A DNA stretch of 64,000 nucleotides, from positions 186,001 through 250,000 of the forward strand of contig JADKJV010000003.1 of NCBI GenBank assembly GCA_016720825.1, read 5' to 3'. Positions 10,636 to 19,244 of this stretch are shown here, piece after piece. Under the pieces are notes generated by a model that was not told where the DNA came from, made no database searches, and saw only the letters and a program-made list of their open reading frames with translations. The DNA is from Chitinophagaceae bacterium. Lineage in GTDB: Bacteria > Bacteroidota > Bacteroidia > Chitinophagales > Chitinophagaceae. Both the position numbers and the translations under genes were made by a program. Within the stretch, counting starts at the first letter, position 1, and each line of letters starts with the position of its first letter.

Positions 10636-11874
10636 TTGCGATTTGACGAATTCAATTTTCTCCCCGGTATTATGGAAGGTATTGAAGCTTCCGGATACGA
10701 AAATGCCACACCTGTACAGGAACAGGTGATTCCGCCTATTATGCAGGGGAGAGATATCATCGCATCTGCACAAACCGGTACCGGTAAAACGGCTGCCTTT
10801 TTGCTGCCGGTCATGAACCGGTTGCTGAACAATCACAAGGACGGACAGGTAGGCGCCCTGGTTGTGGTTCCCACCCGGGAACTGGCTATCCAGATTGCCC
10901 AGCATATTGAAGGGCTCTCTTATTTTACACACCTCAGTTCCATCGCTATTTACGGAGGTAATGATGCCCAGAACTTTGTCGCTGAAAAGAAGGCTTTGCA
11001 AATGGGCGCCGATCTGATTGTATGCACACCGGGCAGGATGATATCTCATATTAATATGGGATATGTGAACATGAAAGGACTCCAGTTCCTGGTACTGGAT
11101 GAAGCCGACCGCATGCTGGACATGGGGTTCCAGGAAGACATCCAGAAAATCATTCAAACCCTTTCACCTGACAGGCAATCCCTGTTGTTTTCTGCCACCA
11201 TGCCCGAAAAAATCAGGCAGCTGGCAAGAAAGATCCTGAAAGACCCTGTGGAAGTGAATATCGCAATCGCAAAACCGCCGGAGAAGATTGTCCAGAAAGC
11301 ATTTGTTGTTTATGAACCACAGAAACTGCCTTTGATGCAGTATCTGCTGAAACAACATCCCTATAAAAATGCACTGGTGTTTTGCAGCCGTAAACAAACG
11401 GTAAAACAACTAACCCGCGATCTGAAACGCAGCGGATTCAATATTGCAGAAATTCATAGCGACCTTGAACAGGCAGAAAGGGAAAGTGTACTCAGCGCTT
11501 TCAGCAGCGGCAGGATTCCTTTACTGGTTGCAACAGATATCCTCAGCCGTGGTATTGATATTGATACGATAGACCTGGTTATCAATTTTGATGTGCCCGG
11601 TGACGGCGAAGATTATGTACACCGTATCGGCCGTACCGCACGTGCCGAGTCCACCGGTGTGGCTATTACACTGATAGGGGAGAAAGAGCAGAATAAATTT
11701 TCCCAGATTGAAAGACTGCTGGAGAAAGAAGTTACGAAAGCTGAATTACCTGCCGTGCTTGGTCCCGGCCCTTCATACCACCCGCGTTCATATGTTGCCC
11801 GGAATGCCGGACATGGTGGCGGTGGCAGGAAAGGATTTCGTGGTGGTGGCGGTGGCGGAAGACACAGACGCTAA
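10636..11874 (+). CDS. DEAD-box ATP-dependent RNA helicase, RhlE-like
   Basis: A 412-residue RNA helicase. In order: Q motif (GYENATPVQEQVIP), Walker A AQTGTGKTAAF, PTRELA, TPGR, DEAD (LDEADRMLDMGF), SAT, then the C-terminal RecA domain with ARGIDI-type DILSRGIDIDT and HRIGRTAR. A short RGG-like Gly/Arg tail closes it, a common RNA-binding extension. The start appears to be TTG at 10636: an in-frame TAA lies just upstream at 10621, and the next ATG (10672) would remove part of the conserved N-terminal FDEFNF element. Likely roles are ribosome assembly or mRNA turnover. Confidence 0.92.
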   Translation: MRFDEFNFLPGIMEGIEASGYENATPVQEQVIPPIMQGRDIIASAQTGTGKTAAFLLPVMNRLLNNHKDGQVGALVVVPTRELAIQIAQHIEGLSYFTHLSSIAIYGGNDAQNFVAEKKALQMGADLIVCTPGRMISHINMGYVNMKGLQFLVLDEADRMLDMGFQEDIQKIIQTLSPDRQSLLFSATMPEKIRQLARKILKDPVEVNIAIAKPPEKIVQKAFVVYEPQKLPLMQYLLKQHPYKNALVFCSRKQTVKQLTRDLKRSGFNIAEIHSDLEQAERESVLSAFSSGRIPLLVATDILSRGIDIDTIDLVINFDVPGDGEDYVHRIGRTARAESTGVAITLIGEKEQNKFSQIERLLEKEVTKAELPAVLGPGPSYHPRSYVARNAGHGGGGRKGFRGGGGGGRHRR

Positions 11875-11891
11875 TCTTTAATAAACCTGCT

Positions 11892-12704
11892 ATGATAAAA
11901 ATTTCAGGTCTCATTATCCTGACAGGATTCCTGGTGCTGGGTTGCAAAACCGGACAATACACAGAAACCAATAAGGCATATAAAACACAGGCAAAGGAAT
12001 TCGCTGCTGTGCTGAAAAAATACCCGTTGTCAGATTCGGCAGGTTTGAATTATGCAAACAGTTGGGTAGGTACCACCAACTTCACGATGCGTCGCCCCAA
12101 TTTTGTGGTGATACACCATACGGCACAAAATTCCTGCGACCAGACTTTGAAAACATTCACCATGACTAAAACCCAGGTGAGTGCACATTATGTAATCTGC
12201 CGCGACGGAACAGTGCATCACATGCTCCATGATCTGTTGCGTGCGCACCAGGCCGGTGTAAGTAAATGGGGTAATGCCACAGACCTGAATTCTTCCAGCG
12301 TTGGAATTGAAATTGACAATAACGGCTTTGAACCATTTACGGATGACCAGATCAACAGCCTCATTATTTTACTGGGCAGGCTAAAACGTGCTTATAATAT
12401 ACCGTCAGCCAATTTTGTCGGACATGCGGATGTTGCACCCGGACGCAAAGTGGATCCCAGCCGTCATTTCCCCTGGAAAAAACTGGCAGATAATGGTTTT
12501 GGATTGTGGTACGATACCGCAAAAGTCCAGCCGCCGGCTGACTTCAATGCTTTGCTGGCGCTCCGTATCGTTGGATATGATATTAAAAACGAAAAGAACG
12601 CGATCCAGTCTTTCAAAATACATTTTACACCGGCAGATTCAACAGCTGGCTTAAATGAAGCAGACCGCAAGATCCTTTACGATTTATCTAAAAAATATCA
12701 GTGA
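11892..12704 (+). CDS. N-acetylmuramoyl-L-alanine amidase (Amidase_2) lipoprotein
   Basis: A 270-residue peptidoglycan amidase. The N-terminus is a lipoprotein signal with lipobox LVLGC (Cys18). Zinc-ligand motifs of the PGRP/AmpD fold are visible: VVIHHTA for the first His, GHADVAPGRKVDPSRHFPW for the second His and Asp region, and SAHYVI and GIEIDNNG between them. It presumably acts on peptidoglycan from the outer or inner membrane face. It follows the helicase by 17 bp and its 3' end overlaps the convergent sulfatase by 7 bp. Confidence 0.9.
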   Translation: MIKISGLIILTGFLVLGCKTGQYTETNKAYKTQAKEFAAVLKKYPLSDSAGLNYANSWVGTTNFTMRRPNFVVIHHTAQNSCDQTLKTFTMTKTQVSAHYVICRDGTVHHMLHDLLRAHQAGVSKWGNATDLNSSSVGIEIDNNGFEPFTDDQINSLIILLGRLKRAYNIPSANFVGHADVAPGRKVDPSRHFPWKKLADNGFGLWYDTAKVQPPADFNALLALRIVGYDIKNEKNAIQSFKIHFTPADSTAGLNEADRKILYDLSKKYQ

Positions 12705-14242
12705 AGCTCGCCGGCTACTTCATGATCATCATACTGATCGCGTAGTTTCATCAGTATGGCTTTCATCTCTTTCAGGATTTTCTGGTATTCCGGTACGTTA
12801 ACCAGGTTAATCAGTTCCTGTGAATCTGTTTTCAGGTCATACAGTTCCCATTCATTGACCGGGTAGAAGTAAATCAGTTTATACCGTTCACCGCGCACAC
12901 CCAGATGCTGCAACACAGTATGGTCCGCTTTGTATTCGTAGAAATGGTAATAGAGGTTTTTCCTGGGAAGAACAGTTTGTTTTCCTGTAACCAGCGGCAC
13001 CAGACTGATGCCCTGCATCCAGTCGGGGATTTTTTGTCCCACGGCATTCAGGAAACTGGGTGCGTAATCAATATTCTGCACCATCTGATTGATTTGCTTA
13101 CCGGGTTTGATATGTCCCGGCCAGCGCATCATCAGCGGTGTGCGCATAGAAACATCGTACATCCATCGTTTATCAAACCATCCGTTTTGTCCAAGGTACA
13201 TGCCCTGGTCGCTGGTGTAAATCAGTAAAGTGTTTTTGGCCAGGTTATTCTTGTCAAGATATTCCAGTACTCTTCCCACGTTTTCATCTACGGAGGCCAC
13301 ACAGGCCAGGTAATCCTGCATATACCACTGGTATTTGTATTTGAGCAGTTCATTGCCCTGGGGTTTCAGTCTTTGTATCAGTTCCCCGCGCTCTTTATAG
13401 ATTTCTTTCATTCTCGCGCGGTCTTCTTTGGGAATTCGGTTAAAGATGGCATTGTAATAAGCTATTTCAGCTGAATCGGGTTTAAGCGAAGGGATATCCA
13501 TGAGATAAGCCGGATCCACTTTCAGGTCACTGCTCAGTTTCATGTCTTTTAAAATACTCATGGTCTGCAGTTGCCAGGCTTTGCCATGTCCTTCCATGCT
13601 CAGGTACAAAGTGGCAGGTTCGGGAAATGTTTTCTTCGTATACGCTTCTACAAATTTCAATGGGGGTAAGAAATACCGGTGTGGTGCTTTATGATGGAGC
13701 AGCAGTAAGAATGGTTTGTTTTTATCGCGGTTGTCTAGCCATTTCAATCCTTCTTCTGTGATTACATCTGTGGCATAACCATGGTATGTGGAAGTATCAC
13801 CCTGCATATTGATAAAACGGGGTTCCACATATAGCCCCTGTCCGGGTAATACTTTCCAGAAATCGAATCCGGTCGGATATGATTTCAGGTGCCATTTTCC
13901 CACGATGGCTGTCTGGTACCCGCCGGCCTGCAATAGTTTGGGCATGGTGACTTTCGAAGAATCAAAACGGAGCAGGTTATCCTTCATCCCGTTTTTATGT
14001 GAGAACTGGCCGGTAAGTAAGGTGGCGCGTGCTGGCCCGCAGATTGAATTGGCGACAAATGCATTGTTGAAGATGGCTCCTTCACGGGCGATGCGGTCAA
14101 TATTCGGGGTGGAGATCAGTTCTTTGGAATAAGCACTGATGGCTTTGGCATCATGGTCATCGCTCATGATGTAAATAATATTGGGTCTTTGCTGTGCATG
14201 GGCGGCAAGGCCAAACAGCATGAGTACAGGGAGCAGTCGCAT
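12698..14242 (-). CDS. Secreted sulfatase (formylglycine-type, Cys subfamily)
   Basis: A 514-residue type I sulfatase with signal peptide MRLLPVLMLFGLAAHAQ. Metal-binding Asp residues are in IIYIMSDDHD. The modification site CGPAR (Cys68) fits the CxPxR consensus whose Cys is converted to formylglycine, and is followed by LLTGQ. GKWHLKS and the DQGMYLGQNGWFDKRW region match N-sulphatase or GlcNAc-6-sulphatase-like enzymes. The substrate cannot be read from the sequence; sulphated glycans are likely. The anaerobic or aerobic maturase is not in the window. Confidence 0.92.
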   Translation of the reverse strand: MRLLPVLMLFGLAAHAQQRPNIIYIMSDDHDAKAISAYSKELISTPNIDRIAREGAIFNNAFVANSICGPARATLLTGQFSHKNGMKDNLLRFDSSKVTMPKLLQAGGYQTAIVGKWHLKSYPTGFDFWKVLPGQGLYVEPRFINMQGDTSTYHGYATDVITEEGLKWLDNRDKNKPFLLLLHHKAPHRYFLPPLKFVEAYTKKTFPEPATLYLSMEGHGKAWQLQTMSILKDMKLSSDLKVDPAYLMDIPSLKPDSAEIAYYNAIFNRIPKEDRARMKEIYKERGELIQRLKPQGNELLKYKYQWYMQDYLACVASVDENVGRVLEYLDKNNLAKNTLLIYTSDQGMYLGQNGWFDKRWMYDVSMRTPLMMRWPGHIKPGKQINQMVQNIDYAPSFLNAVGQKIPDWMQGISLVPLVTGKQTVLPRKNLYYHFYEYKADHTVLQHLGVRGERYKLIYFYPVNEWELYDLKTDSQELINLVNVPEYQKILKEMKAILMKLRDQYDDHEVAGELH

Positions 14243-14287
14243 AGGCTTGTTTGAATAACTAAATTAAGGATGTTTGTCTTACCGCTG

Positions 14288-15022
14288 CTAAGTGAGCGGC
14301 GGTGCATCTTCTTTCAAAGCAATCACGGTTTCATCATCGGGTTTCCGTGTACGGATGGTATTCACGGGCCAGGCTTCCAGGTGTTCTGAAGAAATTTCAT
14401 AGGTGAGAATGCTGCGGATTGTTTCGTCACCCAGTCCTGGTTTTATCCATTCCAATGCCAGTTCATGCGGCAGGATCGCGGGCATACGGTGGCTGTTGGG
14501 ACCACCATTATGGATTTTAGCCATGAGCGGATTGGCATCGCGGGTGATAATGGTGAATGTGCCAATTAGCTCCCCGGTTTCGGGATCAGGAATGGGTGAG
14601 TAGTTATACAAACCGGCCATACAGAAAACCGGTTCGCCTTTTACTTTTATGAAATAGGGTTGTTTCTTTTTGCCGCCGGTATCATGGTGTTCAAAGAAAC
14701 CGGTGCTGAATACGAGACAGCGCTGGTCACGGAGCCGGTGCCATACGGATCTTTTATCATCCAGCAGTTTTTCACTGCGGGCATTGGCCATACTCGTGCG
14801 GTACTCTTTGATTTTTTCAGGCGTGTTCATGTAGTCTGCAATCAGTCCCCATTCAAATAAACCAATTTTAGTTTCGTTTTCATGAATGGCTACGGGCCAG
14901 CGGCGGAATGACTGCGCCACTACATGGTAAGTGGGATCAAACTGCATGGACGGATCGTTTTTGATCCGGAGATAATCGGCTGCCAGTTTGATATTGCTGA
15001 AGAAACTCATGTCGTAACACAT
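14288..15022 (-). CDS. SRAP / HMCES-YedK family abasic-site-shielding protein
   Basis: 244 residues beginning Met-Cys: the ATG at 15022 puts the catalytic Cys at position 2, which the family needs for its thiazolidine crosslink to abasic sites in ssDNA. A longer reading from 15076 would bury that Cys, so it was rejected. Other motifs are the FSTGFFEHHD segment (equivalent of the GFYEW region) and SHRMPAILPHE with the conserved active-site His. It overlaps the upstream small gene by 16 bp and ends the umuC operon, supporting a DNA-damage role. Confidence 0.88.
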   Translation of the reverse strand: MCYDMSFFSNIKLAADYLRIKNDPSMQFDPTYHVVAQSFRRWPVAIHENETKIGLFEWGLIADYMNTPEKIKEYRTSMANARSEKLLDDKRSVWHRLRDQRCLVFSTGFFEHHDTGGKKKQPYFIKVKGEPVFCMAGLYNYSPIPDPETGELIGTFTIITRDANPLMAKIHNGGPNSHRMPAILPHELALEWIKPGLGDETIRSILTYEISSEHLEAWPVNTIRTRKPDDETVIALKEDAPPLT

Positions 15023-15528
15023 GGCCGGAAATTTTCTATTTCCTCCAAATGTACTTCTGTTTGCTGTCCTTTCCATAACAGGGCCAGGTAGAGGCCGCCA
15101 TATCTTTCTTTGAGGGTGACTTTGAGTTTATCGGCGGGATTGTATTTCCACCAGGAGAGGCGGCTGGCCACGTAAGCACTGATTTTCCTTTTCAGTACAT
15201 CACCCGCTTTCCATTTTTTCTGCATCAGGTTGATATAGATGCGGTATCCTTCAGGCTGACCGGCAGCGATGCGGAGTTTTTCCATGTGCTCCGGGTTCTG
15301 GCTGTCATATAAGCACCGGTAAGGGTCATTAAATAAAAGGCGCATGTGTCGTTGTACTCTTTCGGTATCCACTTCGTGATGAACATAGTGGGTGAACAGG
15401 AAGCAGGTAACAGAATCGTCTTCGTGTAATCCTTTTCCCCTTGGCCATTGCTGGCGGACAAAATAAATCCGCTGCCTGGTCATGGCAGAGAGGAGGGCGG
15501 GGGTTAGTATGATATACGGGTTGAGCAT
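15007..15528 (-). CDS. Uncharacterised protein of the umuC-SRAP operon
   Basis: About 173 residues; I do not recognise a family. The chosen ATG at 15528 lies 1 bp after the umuC stop, while in-frame ATGs at 15543 and 15552 would overlap umuC. The 3' end overlaps the SRAP gene by 16 bp, so translation is tightly coupled to both repair genes. The sequence is soluble and basic (RLSWWKYNPADKLKVTLKER), has no signal peptide or membrane segment, and shows no clear catalytic motif. A role in translesion synthesis or abasic-site handling is inferred from position only. Confidence 0.75.
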   Translation of the reverse strand: MLNPYIILTPALLSAMTRQRIYFVRQQWPRGKGLHEDDSVTCFLFTHYVHHEVDTERVQRHMRLLFNDPYRCLYDSQNPEHMEKLRIAAGQPEGYRIYINLMQKKWKAGDVLKRKISAYVASRLSWWKYNPADKLKVTLKERYGGLYLALLWKGQQTEVHLEEIENFRPCVTT

Positions 15529-15529
15529 G

Positions 15530-16810
15530 TTATTTGATTTCATAGAGTTCATCCCAGCGGGTGGTAAATCTTTTGCTGCGGAGTTCCTGCCGCATTTTCC
15601 AGTTTCTTTTGAGTCCGGATGCGGCGTATTTCACTGCATCGTCGCGCTGGCTGAAATTAATATTATCGATGGCCTCCATGAGTTTGTGATGTGCATGCGG
15701 ATTTCCTTCGGTGAACAGGTTGGCCTGTACTGAGTTGTCGGGTACGAGTGAGCCAAGCATCACACCGGCTTTGAGGTATTTGAGTCCGGGTTCATACAGC
15801 ATTTCTGCCAGTGGTATCGCATGGCGGATCAGTTCATGGGTATCCGAACTGGCGATGGGCAGTATGGTGTAGCGGTGGCGGCTTTGCGGGTTATAGATAT
15901 ATTTTTCATCGCGGCGGCCATTGGTGACGAGGAACACACTGATATAACCTGCGGCATAAAACTGGCGGCGGAGTTTTTCTGCGGCACGGGAAGTATAGGT
16001 GGCTACGGCTTCGCGGATGTCTGTCCATTCGAACACCGGTTTGCCAAACATACGCGTGGTGGCGATCATTTTTTTTGTTTCGAGCGGATCTTTCATGGGT
16101 ATACAGGGCAGTCCTTTCAGTTCGCGGATCAGCCGGGTGCCCACTACGCCGCCCATATTTTTGCGGGCCCATTCTTCGGGCATGTTGCGGAGCTGCCAGC
16201 CATCGTTGATGCAGAGGTTGCGGAGTTTGACGGCATATTGCCGGCCCACGCCCCAGATATCTTCCACACTTGTTTTTTGAAGTGCGAAGCGGATGCTTTC
16301 TTCACTGTTCAGCACCCACACACCCTGCGATCCTTCTTTATCTTTTTTAGAAAGGCGGTTAGCCACTTTGGATAATACTTTACTCGGACCTGCACCTACG
16401 GAGACTTTGATACCGGTCCATAGTTCTACGGTGTCTTTGATTTGTTTGCACACTTCCTGCATCTTATTGAAAGGGATCATGGACAGGTTGAGAAAAGCTT
16501 CATCAACTGAATAAACTTCCACACGGTCTTCACCCACGAGATGGCGGAGGGTGTCCATCACACGCATGCTGAGGTCACCATAGAGATTGTAATTACTGGA
16601 GAATACCGCCACTTTATTTTTTTCAATGATCTCGCGGTTCTGGTAATAAGGAGCGGCCATACCCACGCCCAGTTTTTTGGCTTCATCAGTACGCGAAATA
16701 ATACAGCCGTCATTATTGCTGAGTACAACCACTGGTTGTTTGTCGAGGTCGGGCCTGAACAGTCTTTCGCAGGAGCAGTAAAAGCTGTTGCAGTCAACGA
16801 TGGCTGTCAT
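15530..16810 (-). CDS. umuC: Y-family DNA polymerase V subunit UmuC
   Basis: 426 residues of an error-prone translesion polymerase. The catalytic metal site is in the N-terminal IVDCNSFYCSCERLF and YSVDEAFLNLSM (Asp-Glu pair). YNLYGDLSMRVMDTLR and the helix-hairpin-helix segment VEDIWGVGRQY follow, with a UmuC-type little-finger and C-terminal region. The ATG at 16810 matches family N-termini; a longer frame from 16888 only adds unrelated residues. Its usual partner umuD is 1.96 kb upstream, separated by a repeat array. The stop is 1 bp from the next gene. Confidence 0.93.
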   Translation of the reverse strand: MTAIVDCNSFYCSCERLFRPDLDKQPVVVLSNNDGCIISRTDEAKKLGVGMAAPYYQNREIIEKNKVAVFSSNYNLYGDLSMRVMDTLRHLVGEDRVEVYSVDEAFLNLSMIPFNKMQEVCKQIKDTVELWTGIKVSVGAGPSKVLSKVANRLSKKDKEGSQGVWVLNSEESIRFALQKTSVEDIWGVGRQYAVKLRNLCINDGWQLRNMPEEWARKNMGGVVGTRLIRELKGLPCIPMKDPLETKKMIATTRMFGKPVFEWTDIREAVATYTSRAAEKLRRQFYAAGYISVFLVTNGRRDEKYIYNPQSRHRYTILPIASSDTHELIRHAIPLAEMLYEPGLKYLKAGVMLGSLVPDNSVQANLFTEGNPHAHHKLMEAIDNINFSQRDDAVKYAASGLKRNWKMRQELRSKRFTTRWDELYEIK

Positions 16811-17079
16811 GCCGGATGATTCTTCCGGTGTTTTGTTTATGCTGGCAGGGGCGAGGGAATTGATAATATGGAGGGGGGCGGGGTGCATTTTTTTGTTTAG
16901 GAAGTTTGCCGGTTTTTTGGTTACCCCGGGTTAAAACCCGGGGCAAGGGTTAGCGCTGTTTCAACGAGTAGTTTTTTTGTTTTCATTTCTTTTGGAAATA
17001 AAGCCAGGGGCTAAAGCCCCAGTTTCATCAGTTTTCCTGTTTAAGGATAAACCTTCCGGGACTTGCCCCGGAGCGGTTG

Positions 17080-17160
17080 TTTGGGGGGGGGTTTTTTTTG
17101 TTTTTGGGGGGGGGGGTGGGTTTTTGGGGTGTTGGGGGGGGGGGTGGGGGGTGGGGTGCC
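17080..17160. other. G/T-only degenerate tract inside a repeat unit
   Basis: Roughly 80 bp consisting almost only of G and T on the plus strand, occupying the place where other units carry the segment leading into palindrome A. The sequence on either side still aligns to the unit. Either real G-rich DNA with quadruplex potential or, more likely, low-quality read tails in a hairpin-rich repeat. Confidence 0.7.
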
Positions 17161-17487
17161 GGGGTTAACCCGGGGCAAGGGGGTTTCAACGGGTTTTTGG
17201 TTTTCGTTTCTTTTGATAGGGCTAAAGCCCCGTCAGCGGTGTTCATCTTTAGAGGATAAATCTTCCGGGACTTTAGTCCCCCCCGATGCTGTTGCTACGG
17301 AGCAGTTATTTATAGTATTCAGTAAGAGGTTAGTCATATTGTTGTTTTGTTTAGGAAGTTTGCCGGTTTTTTGGTTACCCCGGGTTAAAACCCGGGGCAA
17401 GGGTTAGCGCTGTTTCAACGAGTAGTTTTTTTGTTTTCGTTTCTTTTGGAAATAAAGCCAGGGGCTAAAGCCCCGTCAGCGGTGTTC

Positions 17488-17581
17488 AGGCGGGGGTTGG
17501 GGGGTTGGGGGGGGCGGGGGTAGGCGGGGGGGGGGGGAGGGGCGGTGGCGGGGGGGGGTTGTGGCGCGGGGGGGGGGGGGG
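17488..17581. other. Second G-rich degenerate tract inside a repeat unit
   Basis: About 95 bp of mostly G, inserted between palindromes B and C of one unit. At that point other copies have only a ~30-bp link. Copies elsewhere in the array lack it, which suggests assembly artefact rather than a fixed element. Confidence 0.7.
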
Positions 17582-17735
17582 CACCCCAATTTTCCTGTTT
17601 AGAGGATAAATCTTCCGGGACTTTAGTCCCCCCCGATGTTGTTGCTACAGAGCAGTTATTTATAATATTCAGTAAGAGGTTAGTCATATCATTCTTTAGT
17701 TTATTATGCTTCCCGGTTCTGTGTTGCCCCGGGTT

Positions 17736-18191
17736 TTAACCCGGGGTAAAGGGTAGCGCTGTTTCACTGATTTGCTTGTTGTGTTGCCGTTTCAGCTTAT
17801 CATATTCCTCTTCGAATGTTTTTGAATGATGATGCTTTTCCTGGTTATTGATATATGCCTGTAATTTGGGAACATTCTTTTCGCTGACAGAAACCGCAAA
17901 GTAGTCGTCCTGCCATTCAAATGCTCCTGAACAGATTTTGTTTTTATTAATCCAGTGGGATGACTCTCCTTTAATCCAGTGTGTTATTTCTGCAATGGAT
18001 TGGGTCGGTTGCAATACAAGTAGCAAGTGTACATGGTCTGTATATCCATTGATCGAGTCAATCTCTATTTTTTTCTTATCTGCATTCTCTCTGATATGAT
18101 TGAATACCTTTCTGCGGATATTATCTGTTAGCAGAGGCTCGCGGTTTTTTGTAGACCAAACAAGGTGTATCCAGATTTTAGAAAAGGGCAT
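17736..18191 (-). CDS. REP-associated tyrosine transposase (RAYT; IS200-like Y1)
   Basis: 151 residues of an IS200/IS605-like HUH transposase. The metal-binding HUH pair is DHVH (His53, His55), and the likely catalytic Tyr is Tyr113 in AYINNQ. It begins with the usual IS200-like IWIHLVWSTKNREPLL. It is flanked on both sides by repeat palindromes; its last codons (TPG) and stop lie inside palindrome A at 17727-17746. No IS605 left/right ends with a TnpB partner are seen. This arrangement fits a domesticated RAYT that processes or spreads REP units. Confidence 0.88.
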   Translation of the reverse strand: MPFSKIWIHLVWSTKNREPLLTDNIRRKVFNHIRENADKKKIEIDSINGYTDHVHLLLVLQPTQSIAEITHWIKGESSHWINKNKICSGAFEWQDDYFAVSVSEKNVPKLQAYINNQEKHHHSKTFEEEYDKLKRQHNKQISETALPFTPG

Positions 18192-18770
18192 ATGGTTTTG
18201 TTTTCTTATTTAGCTTGCTTGCTTTTTTGGTTACCCCGGGTTAAAACCCGGGGCAAGGGTTAGCATCGTTTCAACTGGTTACTGTTTTTTGGTTTCGTTT
18301 TTTCTTGGATGACAGGCCAGGGGCTAAAGCCCCGTCAGCGGTGTTCATCTTTAGGGGATAAATCTTGCGGGACTTTAGTCCCCCCGATGTTGTTGCTACG
18401 GAGCAGTTATTTATAGTATTCAGTAAGAGGTTAGTCATATTGTTGTTTTGTTTAGGAAGTTTGCTGGTTGCCCGGGTTAAAACCCGGGGCAAGGGTTAGC
18501 GCTGTTTCAACGAGTAGTTTTTTTGTTTTCGTTTCTTTTGGAAATAAAGCCAGGGGCTAAAGCCCCGCAGCAGTTTTCATCAATTTTCCTGTTTAAAGAA
18601 TAAACCTTCCGGGACTTTAGTCCCCCCGATGCTGTTGCTACAGAGCAGTTATTTATAGTATTCAGTAAGAGGTTAGTCATACTATTCTTTTGTTTACAGA
18701 ACTTACTGGCATCGCAGTTGCCCCGGGTTTTAACCCGTTTGCCCCGGGTTTTAACCCGGGGTAAAAAATC

Positions 18771-19205
18771 TCACGCCAAATGATGTATCACATAAGTCAC
18801 CACACCCCACACCATAAAATCACTGAACTCTGCCAGGTTAATCGCCTTGTACCGGGTGTTCTCAGGAATGAGGAATGCAGAGGAGAAATTTTTATGGAAG
18901 CGGCGGACCAGCAATTCTCCATTGAGGATAGCAACAATCACTTTGCCTTCCGCTAAACGGATGGAGCGGTCAACCACCAGCACATCCCCGTCAAAAATCC
19001 CCGCCTCGCGCATGGCATCCCCCTTCATCCGGAAAAAATAAGTTGCCGGCTTGTTCCTGATCAGCTGCTCATTCAGGTCAATGCCCTTTTCCATATAATC
19101 GTCGGCCGCTGCGCCAAAACCCGTGGCATTGGCCGTGCGGACCTCCTGCTGTTTAAACTGCTTTGATCCCTTATAAGCAGCCCCGAAAAAATCTTCCCCA
19201 TCCAT
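18771..19205 (-). CDS. umuD: UmuD-like S24 protein lacking the catalytic Ser-Lys pair
   Basis: 144 residues aligning end to end with UmuD. The catalytic Ser position reads GDAM (Ala64) instead of GDSM. The catalytic Lys position, 37 residues on as in E. coli UmuD, reads VRRF (Arg101). The self-cleavage position aligns to Thr28-Gly29 rather than Cys-Gly. The UmuD fold is otherwise conserved (AADDYMEKGIDLNEQLI, AGIFDGDVLVVDRS, VWGVVTYVIH). No N-terminal helix-turn-helix is present, so it is not LexA. It probably partners UmuC without autocleavage. It has a divergent promoter with the 2H phosphoesterase gene, and REP palindromes begin 10 bp after its stop. Confidence 0.9.
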   Translation of the reverse strand: MDGEDFFGAAYKGSKQFKQQEVRTANATGFGAAADDYMEKGIDLNEQLIRNKPATYFFRMKGDAMREAGIFDGDVLVVDRSIRLAEGKVIVAILNGELLVRRFHKNFSSAFLIPENTRYKAINLAEFSDFMVWGVVTYVIHHLA

Positions 19206-19214
19206 AGAATTGTT

Positions 19215-19244
19215 TTTGTAAAACTAAAATATTTAGTATATTCA
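19215..19244 (+). promoter_or_regulatory. Candidate promoter of the 2H phosphoesterase / radical SAM genes
   Basis: A TTTG -33 element (19215-19218) is followed after 18 bp by TATATTCA (19237-19244), a two-mismatch version of TAnnTTTG. It would start transcription about 33 nt before the ATG at 19284. The -7 box lies inside the palindrome described next. Confidence 0.45.

Larger units (their letters stand above)
16893..18763. repeat. Tandem array of REP-like palindromic units around a RAYT gene
   Basis: About five full or partial units of ~235-250 bp, interrupted by the transposase gene. Each unit holds three palindromes in fixed order. A: CCCCGGGTTAAAACCCGGGG, at 16924, 17378, 17727, 18234, 18471 (one base short), 18742 and degraded copies at 17158 and 18721. 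B: GGGGCTAAAGCCCC, at 17007, 17461, 18320, 18553 and trimmed at 17219. C: GGGACTTTAGTCCC, at 17267, 17617, 18369 and 18611. A conserved ~80-bp tail follows C (ends ...AGTAAGAGGTTAGTCAT). The array fills the gap from umuC to umuD except for the RAYT gene. Confidence 0.9.

Noticed and set aside
15022..15076. Longer N-terminus of the SRAP protein
   Set aside because: The catalytic Cys must be residue 2 after Met removal, which fits only ATG 15022.
17028..17739. Open frames through the G-rich tracts (Pro/Gly-rich products)
   Set aside because: They consist of homopolymer translation across degraded repeats and have no recognisable domain.
18271..18492. Small minus-strand ORF starting MTNLLLNTINNCSVATTSGG
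   Set aside because: The same reading recurs in each repeat tail, so it is repeat sequence rather than a gene.
16893..18763. CRISPR-like array of repeats
   Set aside because: Units are ~240 bp with internal palindromes and no regular short spacers, and no cas genes are nearby; it fits REP/RAYT.
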